Of a stretch of DNA of 64,000 nucleotides, positions 9,379 through 18,107 are shown piece by piece. The DNA lies in contig CAXXCY010000002.1 of the NCBI GenBank assembly GCA_963674895.2, forward strand, positions 62,001 through 126,000, read 5' to 3'. Numbering within the stretch: the stretch's first letter is position 1; every line of letters starts with the position of its first letter. This stretch comes from CAXXOK01 sp963674895 (GTDB lineage Bacteria > Bacillota > Clostridia > Christensenellales > Aristaeellaceae). The notes under the pieces were generated by a model. The model made no database searches, had not been told where the DNA came from, and saw only the letters and a list, made by a program, of their open reading frames with translations. The position numbers were made by a program, and so were the translations under genes.

Positions 9379-11149
9379 GTTCCAATACCTCCAGGGGGAT
9401 CACCAGGCATACTGTGGTTTTTCGCGGTTGTGCAGTCATGCTTTCAATCGTAATCTGTGCACGATCGTTATATAGAAGCCTGAGGCGGCTTGCCAGGTTC
9501 ATCAATCCGATTTTCTGCGTGCTGGATACATTTGGATTTTCCAGAGAACTTAGCAGCTCACGGAGCTTGTCATCCCGAATACCGCAGCCATCGTCTTCTA
9601 CGCATAGCAGCATGTTTTCACCTGTGATTCTTGCCTCGATGGCGATGTGAATTTGTGTAACGGTATCTTTCAAACCGTGGTTGATGGAATTTTCAGCGAG
9701 CGAAAGGACACCCTGTTTCGGTATGTTATAGTGCTTTAGCGCTTCGTCATAATGGCATTCATACGTCAAACGGGCGCCAAACCGCGCTTTTTGCAAAGTC
9801 AGGTATTTTTCGACATAGCTGAACTCGGTTTCCAGGGTTGCCAGATTTCCGCCTTTGACGGAATAGCGCAGTAAAGCGGCAAGGGCTGTAACCATAGAAT
9901 AGATCGCTTCCTGTTTGTTGACAATTGCCTGCGTTGAGATCGCCTGCAGGGTATTGAATAGGAAATGCGGATTGGTTTGTGCTTCCAGCGCTATCAGTTG
10001 GGCTGTTTTTTCATTGAGCTGCGCGACATAGGTCGTATTGATCAGCTCACGGATACTGTCCATCATCTGGTTGACGTCCTCGGAAAGACCTCGTATTTCA
10101 TAACTGCCTTCCAGCGCGGCTTTTGTTGTGAAATTTCCGGTGCCTACACGCCTGAGACGATGGGCCAATTGGGACAATGGTGTTGTAATGAATTTGATGG
10201 AGTAGATTAATATCAATATGGCTGCTGTTAACGCAAGAATTCCCAAAAGAACTGAACCGTTGCGGGTGGCGATGAGCGATGCGTTTACGACCGACATGGC
10301 TTTTAGCCCAACCAGCGAAAACCCATACTCGCTGTCACTTGCCACGACACAAAGCGTATCGTGCCCAGCTATAGTCAGGATAGCGCTTTCGACGCCGCCT
10401 GCAAATAGCGACTGAAGCGCGACCAGATCCTCGTTTACAATGTTATGGGGCAGCAAGTATACTCCATCGGAGTTGAAAATGCACAATTGCTCCTCTTCAA
10501 TGGCGTGGCTTTGTTCCAGGGTTCGGGTAAAGCTCGTATCCACAGTAAACCTGACGATAGCCAATGGCGTATCATAAGGAGAATCAATGATTGTCCGGGT
10601 TACTTCCAGAAAACCGTCTTCAGTTGCGGTAACGCTGCAGAAATCCGGTTTAGCCGTGAAAGCCGCATACCCGGGAATGTTCTCCAGTTCGGCAATTTCT
10701 GTCATGGCGATTTTTCGCTCGGGTTGGGTGAGAGAGAGCTTTTGCCCTTGCCGGATCAAATAGAGATCCATCTGAATCAAATCGCTGCGGGAGTAAAAGT
10801 AGGATTTGAAGATTGTGTCGATGGTATCACGCCGCGTATAATCAAATGGTACTGAAGTTGTGATCAGGTTCATAAAAGCGTTCTGGTTGCGAAGTTGCAG
10901 GGAGAACGAACGAAGTTCAGAGACATATTTATCGATACTGGCGATTTCCATTTTCAGAACGCGGCGAAGCATGGAGGTCTGTTGAACGATATTTGTATCT
11001 GTTTGGCTCAGATAATTGAACATGATAATCAGAACCATTGCCATAGTGACCAATAATCCCAGAACCAAACTCAGCTGCTTGCGGATGGATGTACGATTCC
11101 GCCACTTCAATATAGGTTTCTTCAGGCTTGCCAAGGTTATCACCACCAT
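9356..11149 (-). CDS. sensor histidine kinase (YesM type)
   Basis: About 597 residues. A membrane segment near the N-terminus is followed by an extracellular dCache-like sensor of about 250 residues, a second membrane segment (LLGILALTAAILILIYSI), a HAMP domain (FITTPLSQLAHRLRRVGTGN), the His_kinase box with phospho-His near residue 395 in QTNPHFLFN and a HATPase domain (ENSINHG, DDGCGIRDD). It senses an external sugar-like signal and phosphorylates the coupled YesN. The start is uncertain: the frame is open to 11251, but that would intrude on the divergent promoter; ATG 11149 or a nearby TTG with a GGTGG site are better candidates. Confidence 0.9.
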   Translation of the reverse strand: MVVITLASLKKPILKWRNRTSIRKQLSLVLGLLVTMAMVLIIMFNYLSQTDTNIVQQTSMLRRVLKMEIASIDKYVSELRSFSLQLRNQNAFMNLITTSVPFDYTRRDTIDTIFKSYFYSRSDLIQMDLYLIRQGQKLSLTQPERKIAMTEIAELENIPGYAAFTAKPDFCSVTATEDGFLEVTRTIIDSPYDTPLAIVRFTVDTSFTRTLEQSHAIEEEQLCIFNSDGVYLLPHNIVNEDLVALQSLFAGGVESAILTIAGHDTLCVVASDSEYGFSLVGLKAMSVVNASLIATRNGSVLLGILALTAAILILIYSIKFITTPLSQLAHRLRRVGTGNFTTKAALEGSYEIRGLSEDVNQMMDSIRELINTTYVAQLNEKTAQLIALEAQTNPHFLFNTLQAISTQAIVNKQEAIYSMVTALAALLRYSVKGGNLATLETEFSYVEKYLTLQKARFGARLTYECHYDEALKHYNIPKQGVLSLAENSINHGLKDTVTQIHIAIEARITGENMLLCVEDDGCGIRDDKLRELLSSLENPNVSSTQKIGLMNLASRLRLLYNDRAQITIESMTAQPRKTTVCLVIPLEVLERVQSVID

Positions 11150-11322
11150 TCGTATGACTATCATATCATATGGATATTTGGAATGAAATAAACTGTACCG
11201 TATATTACCCATGTCTATTCTGGATATTACCTTTCCATTTACAACAAGCACCCATACAATAATAGTCAGAAGCAGGAATTGTCCTGCAAATAGAAAATAA
11301 GAAATTTGGAGGTAGCATCACG

Positions 11323-12561
11323 ATGAAGAAACTTGTAAGTCTAGCACTGGCGATTGCAATGATTCTGTCCCTGGTAACGATTGCATCAGCCGCTGACCAG
11401 GTGACCATCAACATGTTCATCAGTCAGCCGGAATACGCTGACGCCGTACGAGCGTTGATCGACGCCTACAAGGAGGTTGCCCCTGACGTAACCATCAACT
11501 ACGAAACGACGCAGAATGACTATCCGACCTTGCTGAAAACCAAGATCAACGCAGGCGAGTGTCCGGATATCTTCTCCACGACGTCCGGCAAAGAAATCGG
11601 CGTGTATCTGGAATACTCCTATAACTTTGCCGATGAACCCGCAGCTGCGGCCATGCAGGATTCTGTCAAAGCCGTCATGATGAGCGGCGACGAAGTCCAT
11701 GGTTTTGCACTGAAGAGCAACTACTTCGGTATTGTTTACAACAAGGCAATTTTCGATGAGGCTGGCATTACCGAATTCCCGACGACAACGGATGCGATGA
11801 TAGTAGCCTGTGAAAAGATCGCGGCAGCGGGCTATCAGCCCTTCTCAACCGGGTTTGCCGAGTGGTGGGTGTATAAGCACGTCTTCCAGCATTTCCTGAA
11901 CGCAGCCAGTGATAATTCCGCGGAACTCGTAAGCAAGTTCATTGCCGGAGAGGCGAAATTCAAGGATTATCCCATTCTCTATGATAATTTCTTCAACTTC
12001 CTCGATCTCGCGGTGCAGTACGGCGATTCGAAACCTCTGGAGACGGATCTGGCTGGGGAAGAGTCTGCCATTGGTATCGGAAAGGCTGCGATGATCCTCG
12101 GTCAAGGCGCATGGGTTGAAGCCGATATTATGAATATCGATCCTGAGTTCCAATTGGGCTTCAACGGATATCCTGTGTCAGAAGATCCGGCCGATTGTAA
12201 GGTGATCTCCGGCAGCGACCAGGCACTCCGCATCTACAAGGATTCGAAGGTTCTCAGCAGCGTTCTGGATTTCGTCAACTGGTGGTATACCAGCGATTAC
12301 GGCAAGAACTGGTTCTGCGATGTGGCTGGCGTAATCCCCCCGCTCAAGGACGTGAAAGCGCCTGACATGGAAGTCATTAAACAGGGCGACGCGCTGTCTG
12401 CTACGGTTGGCGCTGGCCCGGTATCGGTTTCCTACTCCACCGACAGTTTCCATCAAGCGTTTGGTGAAATCCTGCAGGCGTATGTCGGCGGCACCCTCAC
12501 CAAGGATGAAGCGTGTGAGCAGATTGAACAAAAATGGGTAGAACTCGAAGGCGGCAACTAA
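11323..12561 (+). CDS. CUT1 sugar-binding protein (SBP_bac_1/UgpB-like)
   Basis: A 412-residue extracellular solute-binding protein family 1. The signal peptide (MKKLVSLALAIAMILSLVTI, cleavage after ASA) lacks a lipobox cysteine. The mature part begins with the family pattern VTINMFISQPEYADAVRALI and contains FSTTSGKEIG. It captures an oligosaccharide for the permeases at 12633 and 13526. The start is preceded by TTTGGAGG. YesM/YesN lie divergently upstream and GH31 downstream, so the substrate may be a xyloglucan- or isoprimeverose-type sugar (inference). A small hairpin GCAGGA/TCCTGC (11272-11287) sits in the leader. Confidence 0.93.
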   Translation: MKKLVSLALAIAMILSLVTIASAADQVTINMFISQPEYADAVRALIDAYKEVAPDVTINYETTQNDYPTLLKTKINAGECPDIFSTTSGKEIGVYLEYSYNFADEPAAAAMQDSVKAVMMSGDEVHGFALKSNYFGIVYNKAIFDEAGITEFPTTTDAMIVACEKIAAAGYQPFSTGFAEWWVYKHVFQHFLNAASDNSAELVSKFIAGEAKFKDYPILYDNFFNFLDLAVQYGDSKPLETDLAGEESAIGIGKAAMILGQGAWVEADIMNIDPEFQLGFNGYPVSEDPADCKVISGSDQALRIYKDSKVLSSVLDFVNWWYTSDYGKNWFCDVAGVIPPLKDVKAPDMEVIKQGDALSATVGAGPVSVSYSTDSFHQAFGEILQAYVGGTLTKDEACEQIEQKWVELEGGN

Positions 12562-12577
12562 TCTGACCGATCATCTC

Positions 12578-12612
12578 GAGCCGCGCTGTATCCCGGGGAT
12601 ATGGCGCGGCTC
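12578..12612 (+). terminator. hairpin between binding-protein and permease genes
   Basis: Perfect 9-base GC-rich arms GAGCCGCGC (12578-12586) and GCGCGGCTC (12604-12612), with an inner near-palindrome ATCCCGGGGAT in the loop. There is no T-run, so it is more likely an mRNA-stabilising element that favours the binding protein than a full terminator. Confidence 0.7.
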
Positions 12613-12632
12613 CTTACATGGAGGGTCTGCTC

Positions 12633-13529
12633 GTGCAAAAGATCAGCAAAGGAAAACTTCGAGCCGTTGCAAGCCGGGAAACGATACTCTATACGTTACC
12701 CGCGCTTGTTCTTGTCGCACTGACCATTTATATTCCGTTTCTACTGAGCGGGTACTATTCGCTGACAGAGTGGAATGGGATTGCGAAGGAACCGGTATTT
12801 ATCGGGCTGGAGAATTTTAAAACCATCTTTGCCGGCAATCCCGCGTTTCTAAGCGCCCTGTGGTTCACCGTGAAATATGCGTTCTTTTTCATTATTCTGA
12901 GCAATATTGGAGCACTGGCTCTGGCTGTGGCTCTAACACGGAAATATCGATTGGCTAATACGCTGCGGGGCATGTTTTTTGTACCCTATATCATGAGCAT
13001 GACGATCGTAGGCTTTATTTGGAAGTTTATCTTTTCCCAGGGATTTGCGAAACTTGCGGAATTCACTGGCTGGGGAATTTGGAACTTAAGCTGGCTTGGA
13101 GATGCGAATATTGCGTTCTGGTCCGTTGTGATCGTCGGTGTGTGGCAATCACTGGGATTTTACATAGTTCTGTACATCGCAGGTCTGCAGGCGGTTCCTC
13201 CGGATGTTCTGGAAGCGGCGCAGATTGACGGAGCCAATGGCAGACAGCGGTTCTTTAAAGTGATTTTGCCGCTTCTAGGCCCGTCTGTTACTACTTGTAT
13301 TTTTATGTCTCTGACAAATTCGCTGAAGGTGTTTGATATCATACTGGCACTGACAAAAGGCGGGCCGGGGGGCGCAACCTATAGCGCCACCCTGGAAATT
13401 TATCGGGAAGCGTTTCAAAATAATAACTATGGTCTGGGATCAGCAAAGGCGATCCTGTTCTTTGTCATCGTATTGATCATCACCCAGATGGTCTTGCGGT
13501 TCTTTGAGAGACGGGAGGTGGATTTATGA
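12633..13529 (+). CDS. CUT1 sugar ABC permease (UgpA/MalF-like)
   Basis: A 298-residue MalFG-family permease with six hydrophobic segments. The cytoplasmic EAA loop appears as DVLEAAQIDGANGRQRFFKV, followed by ILPLLGPSV; it docks the shared ATPase. A GTG start at 12633 was chosen because GGAGG lies 8 bases upstream; the ATG at 12618 overlaps that site. It forms a heterodimer with the permease at 13526, whose start codon overlaps this stop by 4 bases. Confidence 0.92.
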   Translation: MQKISKGKLRAVASRETILYTLPALVLVALTIYIPFLLSGYYSLTEWNGIAKEPVFIGLENFKTIFAGNPAFLSALWFTVKYAFFFIILSNIGALALAVALTRKYRLANTLRGMFFVPYIMSMTIVGFIWKFIFSQGFAKLAEFTGWGIWNLSWLGDANIAFWSVVIVGVWQSLGFYIVLYIAGLQAVPPDVLEAAQIDGANGRQRFFKVILPLLGPSVTTCIFMSLTNSLKVFDIILALTKGGPGGATYSATLEIYREAFQNNNYGLGSAKAILFFVIVLIITQMVLRFFERREVDL

Positions 13530-14380
13530 GCCTCTATAGGTTGACAAAGAAGAAAAAAGCCAGTATTGAGCATTGGACGCTTGTCGCCGGGATGCTGTTT
13601 GTAGCGCTTATTTATATCTATCCCGTATTGCTCATGATCATGAATTCGCTGAAATCTTTTAGAGAAGTGCTCCTCAACGTGCTTGCGCTGCCCAGTGCTT
13701 TGGTATTGGAAAACTATACCTATGTGATCGAAAAAATGGAGTATTTCCGGTTATTCCTCAACAATTTTGTGATCACGATGATTGGCATTGCCGGGATCGT
13801 GGCAATATCCTCAATTGCGGCGTATATTCTGGATCGACGAAAGACCCGATATACGAAATGGCTGTATGTCCTGATTATTACGCCGATGTTGATTCCTTTT
13901 CAGACGATCATGATCACATTGCTCAAGACCATGAGTACGATCGGTCTGTCAGGCAGTACATGGGGTTTAGGAGTACAGTACTGGGGCTTTGGCGTGCCGA
14001 TGGCTGTGTTTATCTATTATAATTTTATGAAAACTGTTCCGCATGAGATTGATGAAAGCGCGTTGATCGATGGCGCACCCACATTCAGAGCGTTTCGAAG
14101 CATTATTTTCCCTCTGCTCCAGCCCGTTACGGCTACGGTCATTGTACTGGATGTCATGTGGATTTGGAATGACTTCTTACTGCCCTTGCTCATGGTCAAT
14201 GGTACGCCGGTAACACGAACGCTTGTATTGGCTGCCTACAACTTTGTTGGCCAGCTTAATACCAAGTGGCACTATGCGCTGGCAGCCATGGTGCTGGCGA
14301 TCCTCCCATCGGTCCTATTCTTTATCCTCTTGCAGAAATATATCATTGAAGGCGTTGTAGCCGGTTCGATTAAAGGATAA
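13526..14380 (+). CDS. CUT1 sugar ABC permease (UgpE/MalG-like)
   Basis: A 284-residue MalG-type permease with six membrane spans and an EAA loop (IDESALIDGAPTFRAFRSII, then FPLLQP). The start overlaps the upstream stop in an ATGA arrangement and has GGGAGGTGG before it. No ATPase gene is present in this cluster, so a multitask MsmX/UgpC-type ATPase elsewhere in the genome must energise it. A GH31 gene follows after 22 bases. Confidence 0.92.
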   Translation: MSLYRLTKKKKASIEHWTLVAGMLFVALIYIYPVLLMIMNSLKSFREVLLNVLALPSALVLENYTYVIEKMEYFRLFLNNFVITMIGIAGIVAISSIAAYILDRRKTRYTKWLYVLIITPMLIPFQTIMITLLKTMSTIGLSGSTWGLGVQYWGFGVPMAVFIYYNFMKTVPHEIDESALIDGAPTFRAFRSIIFPLLQPVTATVIVLDVMWIWNDFLLPLLMVNGTPVTRTLVLAAYNFVGQLNTKWHYALAAMVLAILPSVLFFILLQKYIIEGVVAGSIKG

Positions 14381-14402
14381 TTTGACGAGATGAGGTGCGG
14401 GT

Positions 14403-16664
14403 ATGAAATTTACTGATGGTTTTTGGGTGGCCAAAGCAGGGATGCAACTGTTCAACTGCCGGGAGGTGCAGGACGCCCGCTGGGAAGGCGATTGCTTCGT
14501 GGTGTTCTGCTCCCATATACCGGTTACCGACCGGGGCAACGTACTGAACGTACCGTTGTTAACGCTGCAGTTCCGTGCACCGAGACCAGGTATTTTATCT
14601 CTTGCGCTGGAGCATTTTCAAGGCATTGCCGATGCGGAACCGAAGTTCGAGCTATTCCAGCAGCCAGCGGATATGCGGGTTGTTGAGGATGAGAAGACTA
14701 TCATAATTACTTCGGGCTCGCTGTCGCTTGTGATCGGGCGAAAACCATTCAGCCTGGACTATTATGAAAACGGCGTTCGGTTGACCGGTTTAGGCGAACG
14801 GCATATGGGATTTGTGAAAACTCCGGATGGTACGCATATGCGCGTGAAACTCGATGTCGGCGTCGGAGAAAAGATATACGGTCTGGGTGAGCGTTTTACG
14901 CCGTTTGTTAAGAATGGACAGGTTGTGGACATCTGGAATGAAGACGGCGGAACCGCGTCGGAACTGGCATATAAGAACATCCCCCTTTATATTACAAACA
15001 GGGGTTACGGTGTGTTTGTGAACAGTTCCGGCAAGGTGAGTTTCGAACTGTGCAGTGAAGCTGTGGAAAGCGCACAGCTGTCGCTGCCTGGCGAGAAATT
15101 GGAGTTCATGGTCATTGGCGGCGGATCGATGAAAAAGGTTATCGAGAACTACACCGCGCTGACCGGCCGTGCGACTCTTCTTCCTGCCTGGTCCTTCGGG
15201 CTTTGGCTGACGACGTCATTTACAACAGATTATAATGAAGATACGATTCTGTCCTTTGTGGACGGCATGGCAGAGCGAAGCATCCCGCTGCATACTTTTC
15301 ATTTTGATTGTTTCTGGATGAAGGTGTATGAGCTTTGTAGTCTTGAGTGGGATACGACCATGTTTCCGGATCCGGAAGGCTTGCTCAGCAAGTTGAAAAA
15401 GCGAGGCCTGCACTCGTGCTTGTGGATCAACCCGTATATCGCACAGAAATCGCCTTTATTCAAAGAGGCCAAAGCTGCGGGGTATATGCTGAAAAAACCC
15501 AACGGGGATGTTTGGCAATGGGATATGTGGCAGGCTGGCATGGGGATCGTAGATTTTACCAATCCTGATGCATGTCTCTGGTTTCAAAGCAAGCTGAAAG
15601 TTTTGCTGGATATGGGCGTAGACTGTTTCAAAACAGATTTTGGCGAACGTATCCCAACAGATTGTGTCTATTTTAACGGCAGCGATCCCGTGCTGATGCA
15701 CAACTACTATACATTGCTGTATAACCGTTGCGTGTTTGAACTGCTGGAGCGGGAACGCGGCAAGAATGAGGCAATTGTATTTGCACGCAGCGCTACCGTT
15801 GGAAGCCAACAGTATCCGCTTCATTGGGGAGGAGACAGTACCAGTACGTTCCCGTCCATGGCAGAATCGCTGCGTGCCGGGCTTTCGTTGGGCATGAGCG
15901 GGTTTGCGTTCTGGAGTCATGATATTTCCGGATTTGAAGACACTGCTTCGCCGGAGGTGTATATGCGCTGGGCGCAGTTTGGGCTCCTGGGCAGCCACTC
16001 ACGACTCCATGGTTCCGGCAGTTACCGCGTACCGTGGCTATTTGGCGACAGGGCTGTCGAAGTGGTAAGACAGTTTGTGAATCTCAAATGCCGGCTGATG
16101 CCTTACCTGTATGCCGCTGCCGTGGAAGCGCATGCAACAGGGATTCCCATGATGCGGGCGATGGTCATGGAGTTTCCGGATGATCGGACTTGCGAGGAAC
16201 TGGACCGCCAATATATGCTTGGAGAAAGACTATTGGTCGCGCCTGTCTTCCGGGAAGATAGCACAGTCGAGTATTATCTGCCAAAGGGGAGGTGGACGCA
16301 TCTCCTGTCAGGGGAAGTGGCCGATGGCGGTTCTTGGCGGACGGAGCAATACGATTTTGACAGCTTGCCGCTGTTTGCTCGTGAAAACAGCCTGATCGCC
16401 TTTGGTGCAAGCGGAATACAGACGGATTATGATTATCTGGACGGATTGGAAGTACGGTTGTATCAACCTGATGAAAATCCTGCCAAAACAGTTATTGTGA
16501 ACAACCGCAATCAAGAGTTTTTAACCATCACAGCACGAACAAATGGCAATGAAGTTCATATCGATGTGCAGGGCGCACATAAAGGGATTGATTTTACTGT
16601 GTTTGATGGAACATCGTTAAGAAAGGGACGGCTTGAAACAGGGTATTATTCTTTGAGCGTATAA
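14403..16664 (+). CDS. yicI: GH31 alpha-xylosidase (YicI-like)
   Basis: 753 residues without signal peptide, close to the length of E. coli YicI (772). The family-typical KIYGLGERFTPFVKNGQVVD is followed by the catalytic nucleophile Asp in CFKTDFGERIPTD (about residue 412) and the acid/base Asp in HWGGDST (about residue 476). The KTDFGE form of the nucleophile loop is the alpha-xylosidase version rather than the alpha-glucosidase WxDMNE form. It would cleave alpha-xylosyl residues from imported xyloglucan-type oligosaccharides in the cytoplasm. Last gene of the CUT1 operon, 22 bases after the permease, with a GAGGTG site before the ATG. Confidence 0.9.
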   Translation: MKFTDGFWVAKAGMQLFNCREVQDARWEGDCFVVFCSHIPVTDRGNVLNVPLLTLQFRAPRPGILSLALEHFQGIADAEPKFELFQQPADMRVVEDEKTIIITSGSLSLVIGRKPFSLDYYENGVRLTGLGERHMGFVKTPDGTHMRVKLDVGVGEKIYGLGERFTPFVKNGQVVDIWNEDGGTASELAYKNIPLYITNRGYGVFVNSSGKVSFELCSEAVESAQLSLPGEKLEFMVIGGGSMKKVIENYTALTGRATLLPAWSFGLWLTTSFTTDYNEDTILSFVDGMAERSIPLHTFHFDCFWMKVYELCSLEWDTTMFPDPEGLLSKLKKRGLHSCLWINPYIAQKSPLFKEAKAAGYMLKKPNGDVWQWDMWQAGMGIVDFTNPDACLWFQSKLKVLLDMGVDCFKTDFGERIPTDCVYFNGSDPVLMHNYYTLLYNRCVFELLERERGKNEAIVFARSATVGSQQYPLHWGGDSTSTFPSMAESLRAGLSLGMSGFAFWSHDISGFEDTASPEVYMRWAQFGLLGSHSRLHGSGSYRVPWLFGDRAVEVVRQFVNLKCRLMPYLYAAAVEAHATGIPMMRAMVMEFPDDRTCEELDRQYMLGERLLVAPVFREDSTVEYYLPKGRWTHLLSGEVADGGSWRTEQYDFDSLPLFARENSLIAFGASGIQTDYDYLDGLEVRLYQPDENPAKTVIVNNRNQEFLTITARTNGNEVHIDVQGAHKGIDFTVFDGTSLRKGRLETGYYSLSV

Positions 16665-16940
16665 GTAATGCCTGCTGAACAAACAGCAAAATCAATAAAC
16701 ACAGGACATTGGCGGCGCAATTTTGTATAATTGGCGCAGGGAAAATCGCTATATTGCGCAAAAACCTTGCACCAAGGAGCCGACGAAATGTATCGATACG
16801 ACAGCGGGCAGAGCAGTTCTATCTTCGATTTTCATTCGTCTTCAGTACAGACTTCTCTTTTCCTCTGTGTAAAAAAGACTACCTTTCACAACAGGTCCTC
16901 CATTTGACAGGACATAACAACGGACAACGCTGTCTCCGAT

Positions 16941-18092
16941 TTATGGATCCGCCAACACCTTGCTAAGGCGCGTCAAGGTAGCGGTCAATTCGCTTTTAGG
17001 CATTCCGATCTGCAGGCGCATAAAGCCCTCGCCGGGCGCGCCGTATTTGCTGCCCAGATCCGGCTGGATCCCCGCCCTCCAGAACTGCGCGGCAACCTTC
17101 TCTTCCGTTCCAACAGCCCGGAAATCAACCCACAGCAGCGAGCCCGCTCCATGACGGGAGATTTTCGCTTTAGGGCAATGTTCCTTCAGAAAGCTGCCGA
17201 ATATCCGCTCGTTATCCTTAATCAGCTGTAGCAACGCATCAATCCATGCTTTGCCGTCGGGTGAATATGCCGCAAGCGTTGCCGTACGCATAAAGGGCGA
17301 CAGGCTGCCGTAATGGTCGCTGTCACGTTGGCTGATGTAACGCGAACGGATATCGTTATTCGGAATGATTATATTGGCATGGCTGGTCCCCGTGAAGTTA
17401 AACGCCTTGCCAAGACTTGTACAAATCACACAGTGGTCCTGTGCGGCTTCGATGCTTCCATAGGGTGTCATGTCTTCCGGCGTTATGGCATGTTCGGCAA
17501 AAATCTCATCGGTCACAACCAGCACATTGTGCTGTTTCGCAAGCTCTGCAACCCGCACAAGGCTCTGCTTGTTCCATACATCCATGATCGGATTATGGGG
17601 ATTGCAGAGTATCATGATTTTATTCTTAGGGTCACGCATCTTCACATCAAGATCTTCAAAATCCATCGTATAGTGCCCGTCTTCATAATGAAGCGTGTTG
17701 TCCACAAGCATCCTTTCGCAATTGTTGATTGCCCGGGCATATAGCAAATAGACCGGCTGCTGCACAATGATACCATCGCCAGGTTTCGTAAACGCTCGGA
17801 TACAGGCGCAAATTCCCTGTAGGATCCCGTACGACGGCACGATCCACTCCTGTTGAATTTCCCAACCGCGTATGGTACGCATCCATCTCTCGATTGCGTC
17901 CAAATACTGTGGATCGCTTGATGTCGTCCACCCGAAAAGCCCCTTCTGCGCAAGCCCCGTTAATGCATTGATAATGCAAGGCGCCGTTTTTACATGCAGT
18001 TGCGCACCTGCCATCATAGTAAATCCTTCCCGGTATTCTGTTCCAAATCCGTAATCAATGCTGTCGGCTATGGTATCAAAATCAAAAAGCAT
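16941..18092 (-). CDS. PLP-dependent aminotransferase / C-S lyase (MalY/PatB-like)
   Basis: 383 residues, fold-type I aminotransferase (class I/II). It begins FDFDTIADSIDYGFGTEYRE and carries LCNPHNPIMDVWNKQ, VVTDEIFAEHAI and the PLP lysine in TSLGKAFNFTG. The overall plan and length match the MalY/PatB group, which carries out beta-elimination on cystathionine-type substrates. The typical N-terminal family box (NF D, then R.GT) is altered, so another amino donor is possible. It is the last gene of the ten-gene minus-strand operon, 15 bases after the D-aminoacylase gene. Confidence 0.85.
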   Translation of the reverse strand: MLFDFDTIADSIDYGFGTEYREGFTMMAGAQLHVKTAPCIINALTGLAQKGLFGWTTSSDPQYLDAIERWMRTIRGWEIQQEWIVPSYGILQGICACIRAFTKPGDGIIVQQPVYLLYARAINNCERMLVDNTLHYEDGHYTMDFEDLDVKMRDPKNKIMILCNPHNPIMDVWNKQSLVRVAELAKQHNVLVVTDEIFAEHAITPEDMTPYGSIEAAQDHCVICTSLGKAFNFTGTSHANIIIPNNDIRSRYISQRDSDHYGSLSPFMRTATLAAYSPDGKAWIDALLQLIKDNERIFGSFLKEHCPKAKISRHGAGSLLWVDFRAVGTEEKVAAQFWRAGIQPDLGSKYGAPGEGFMRLQIGMPKSELTATLTRLSKVLADP

Positions 18093-18107
18093 TCTATACT
18101 CTCTTTC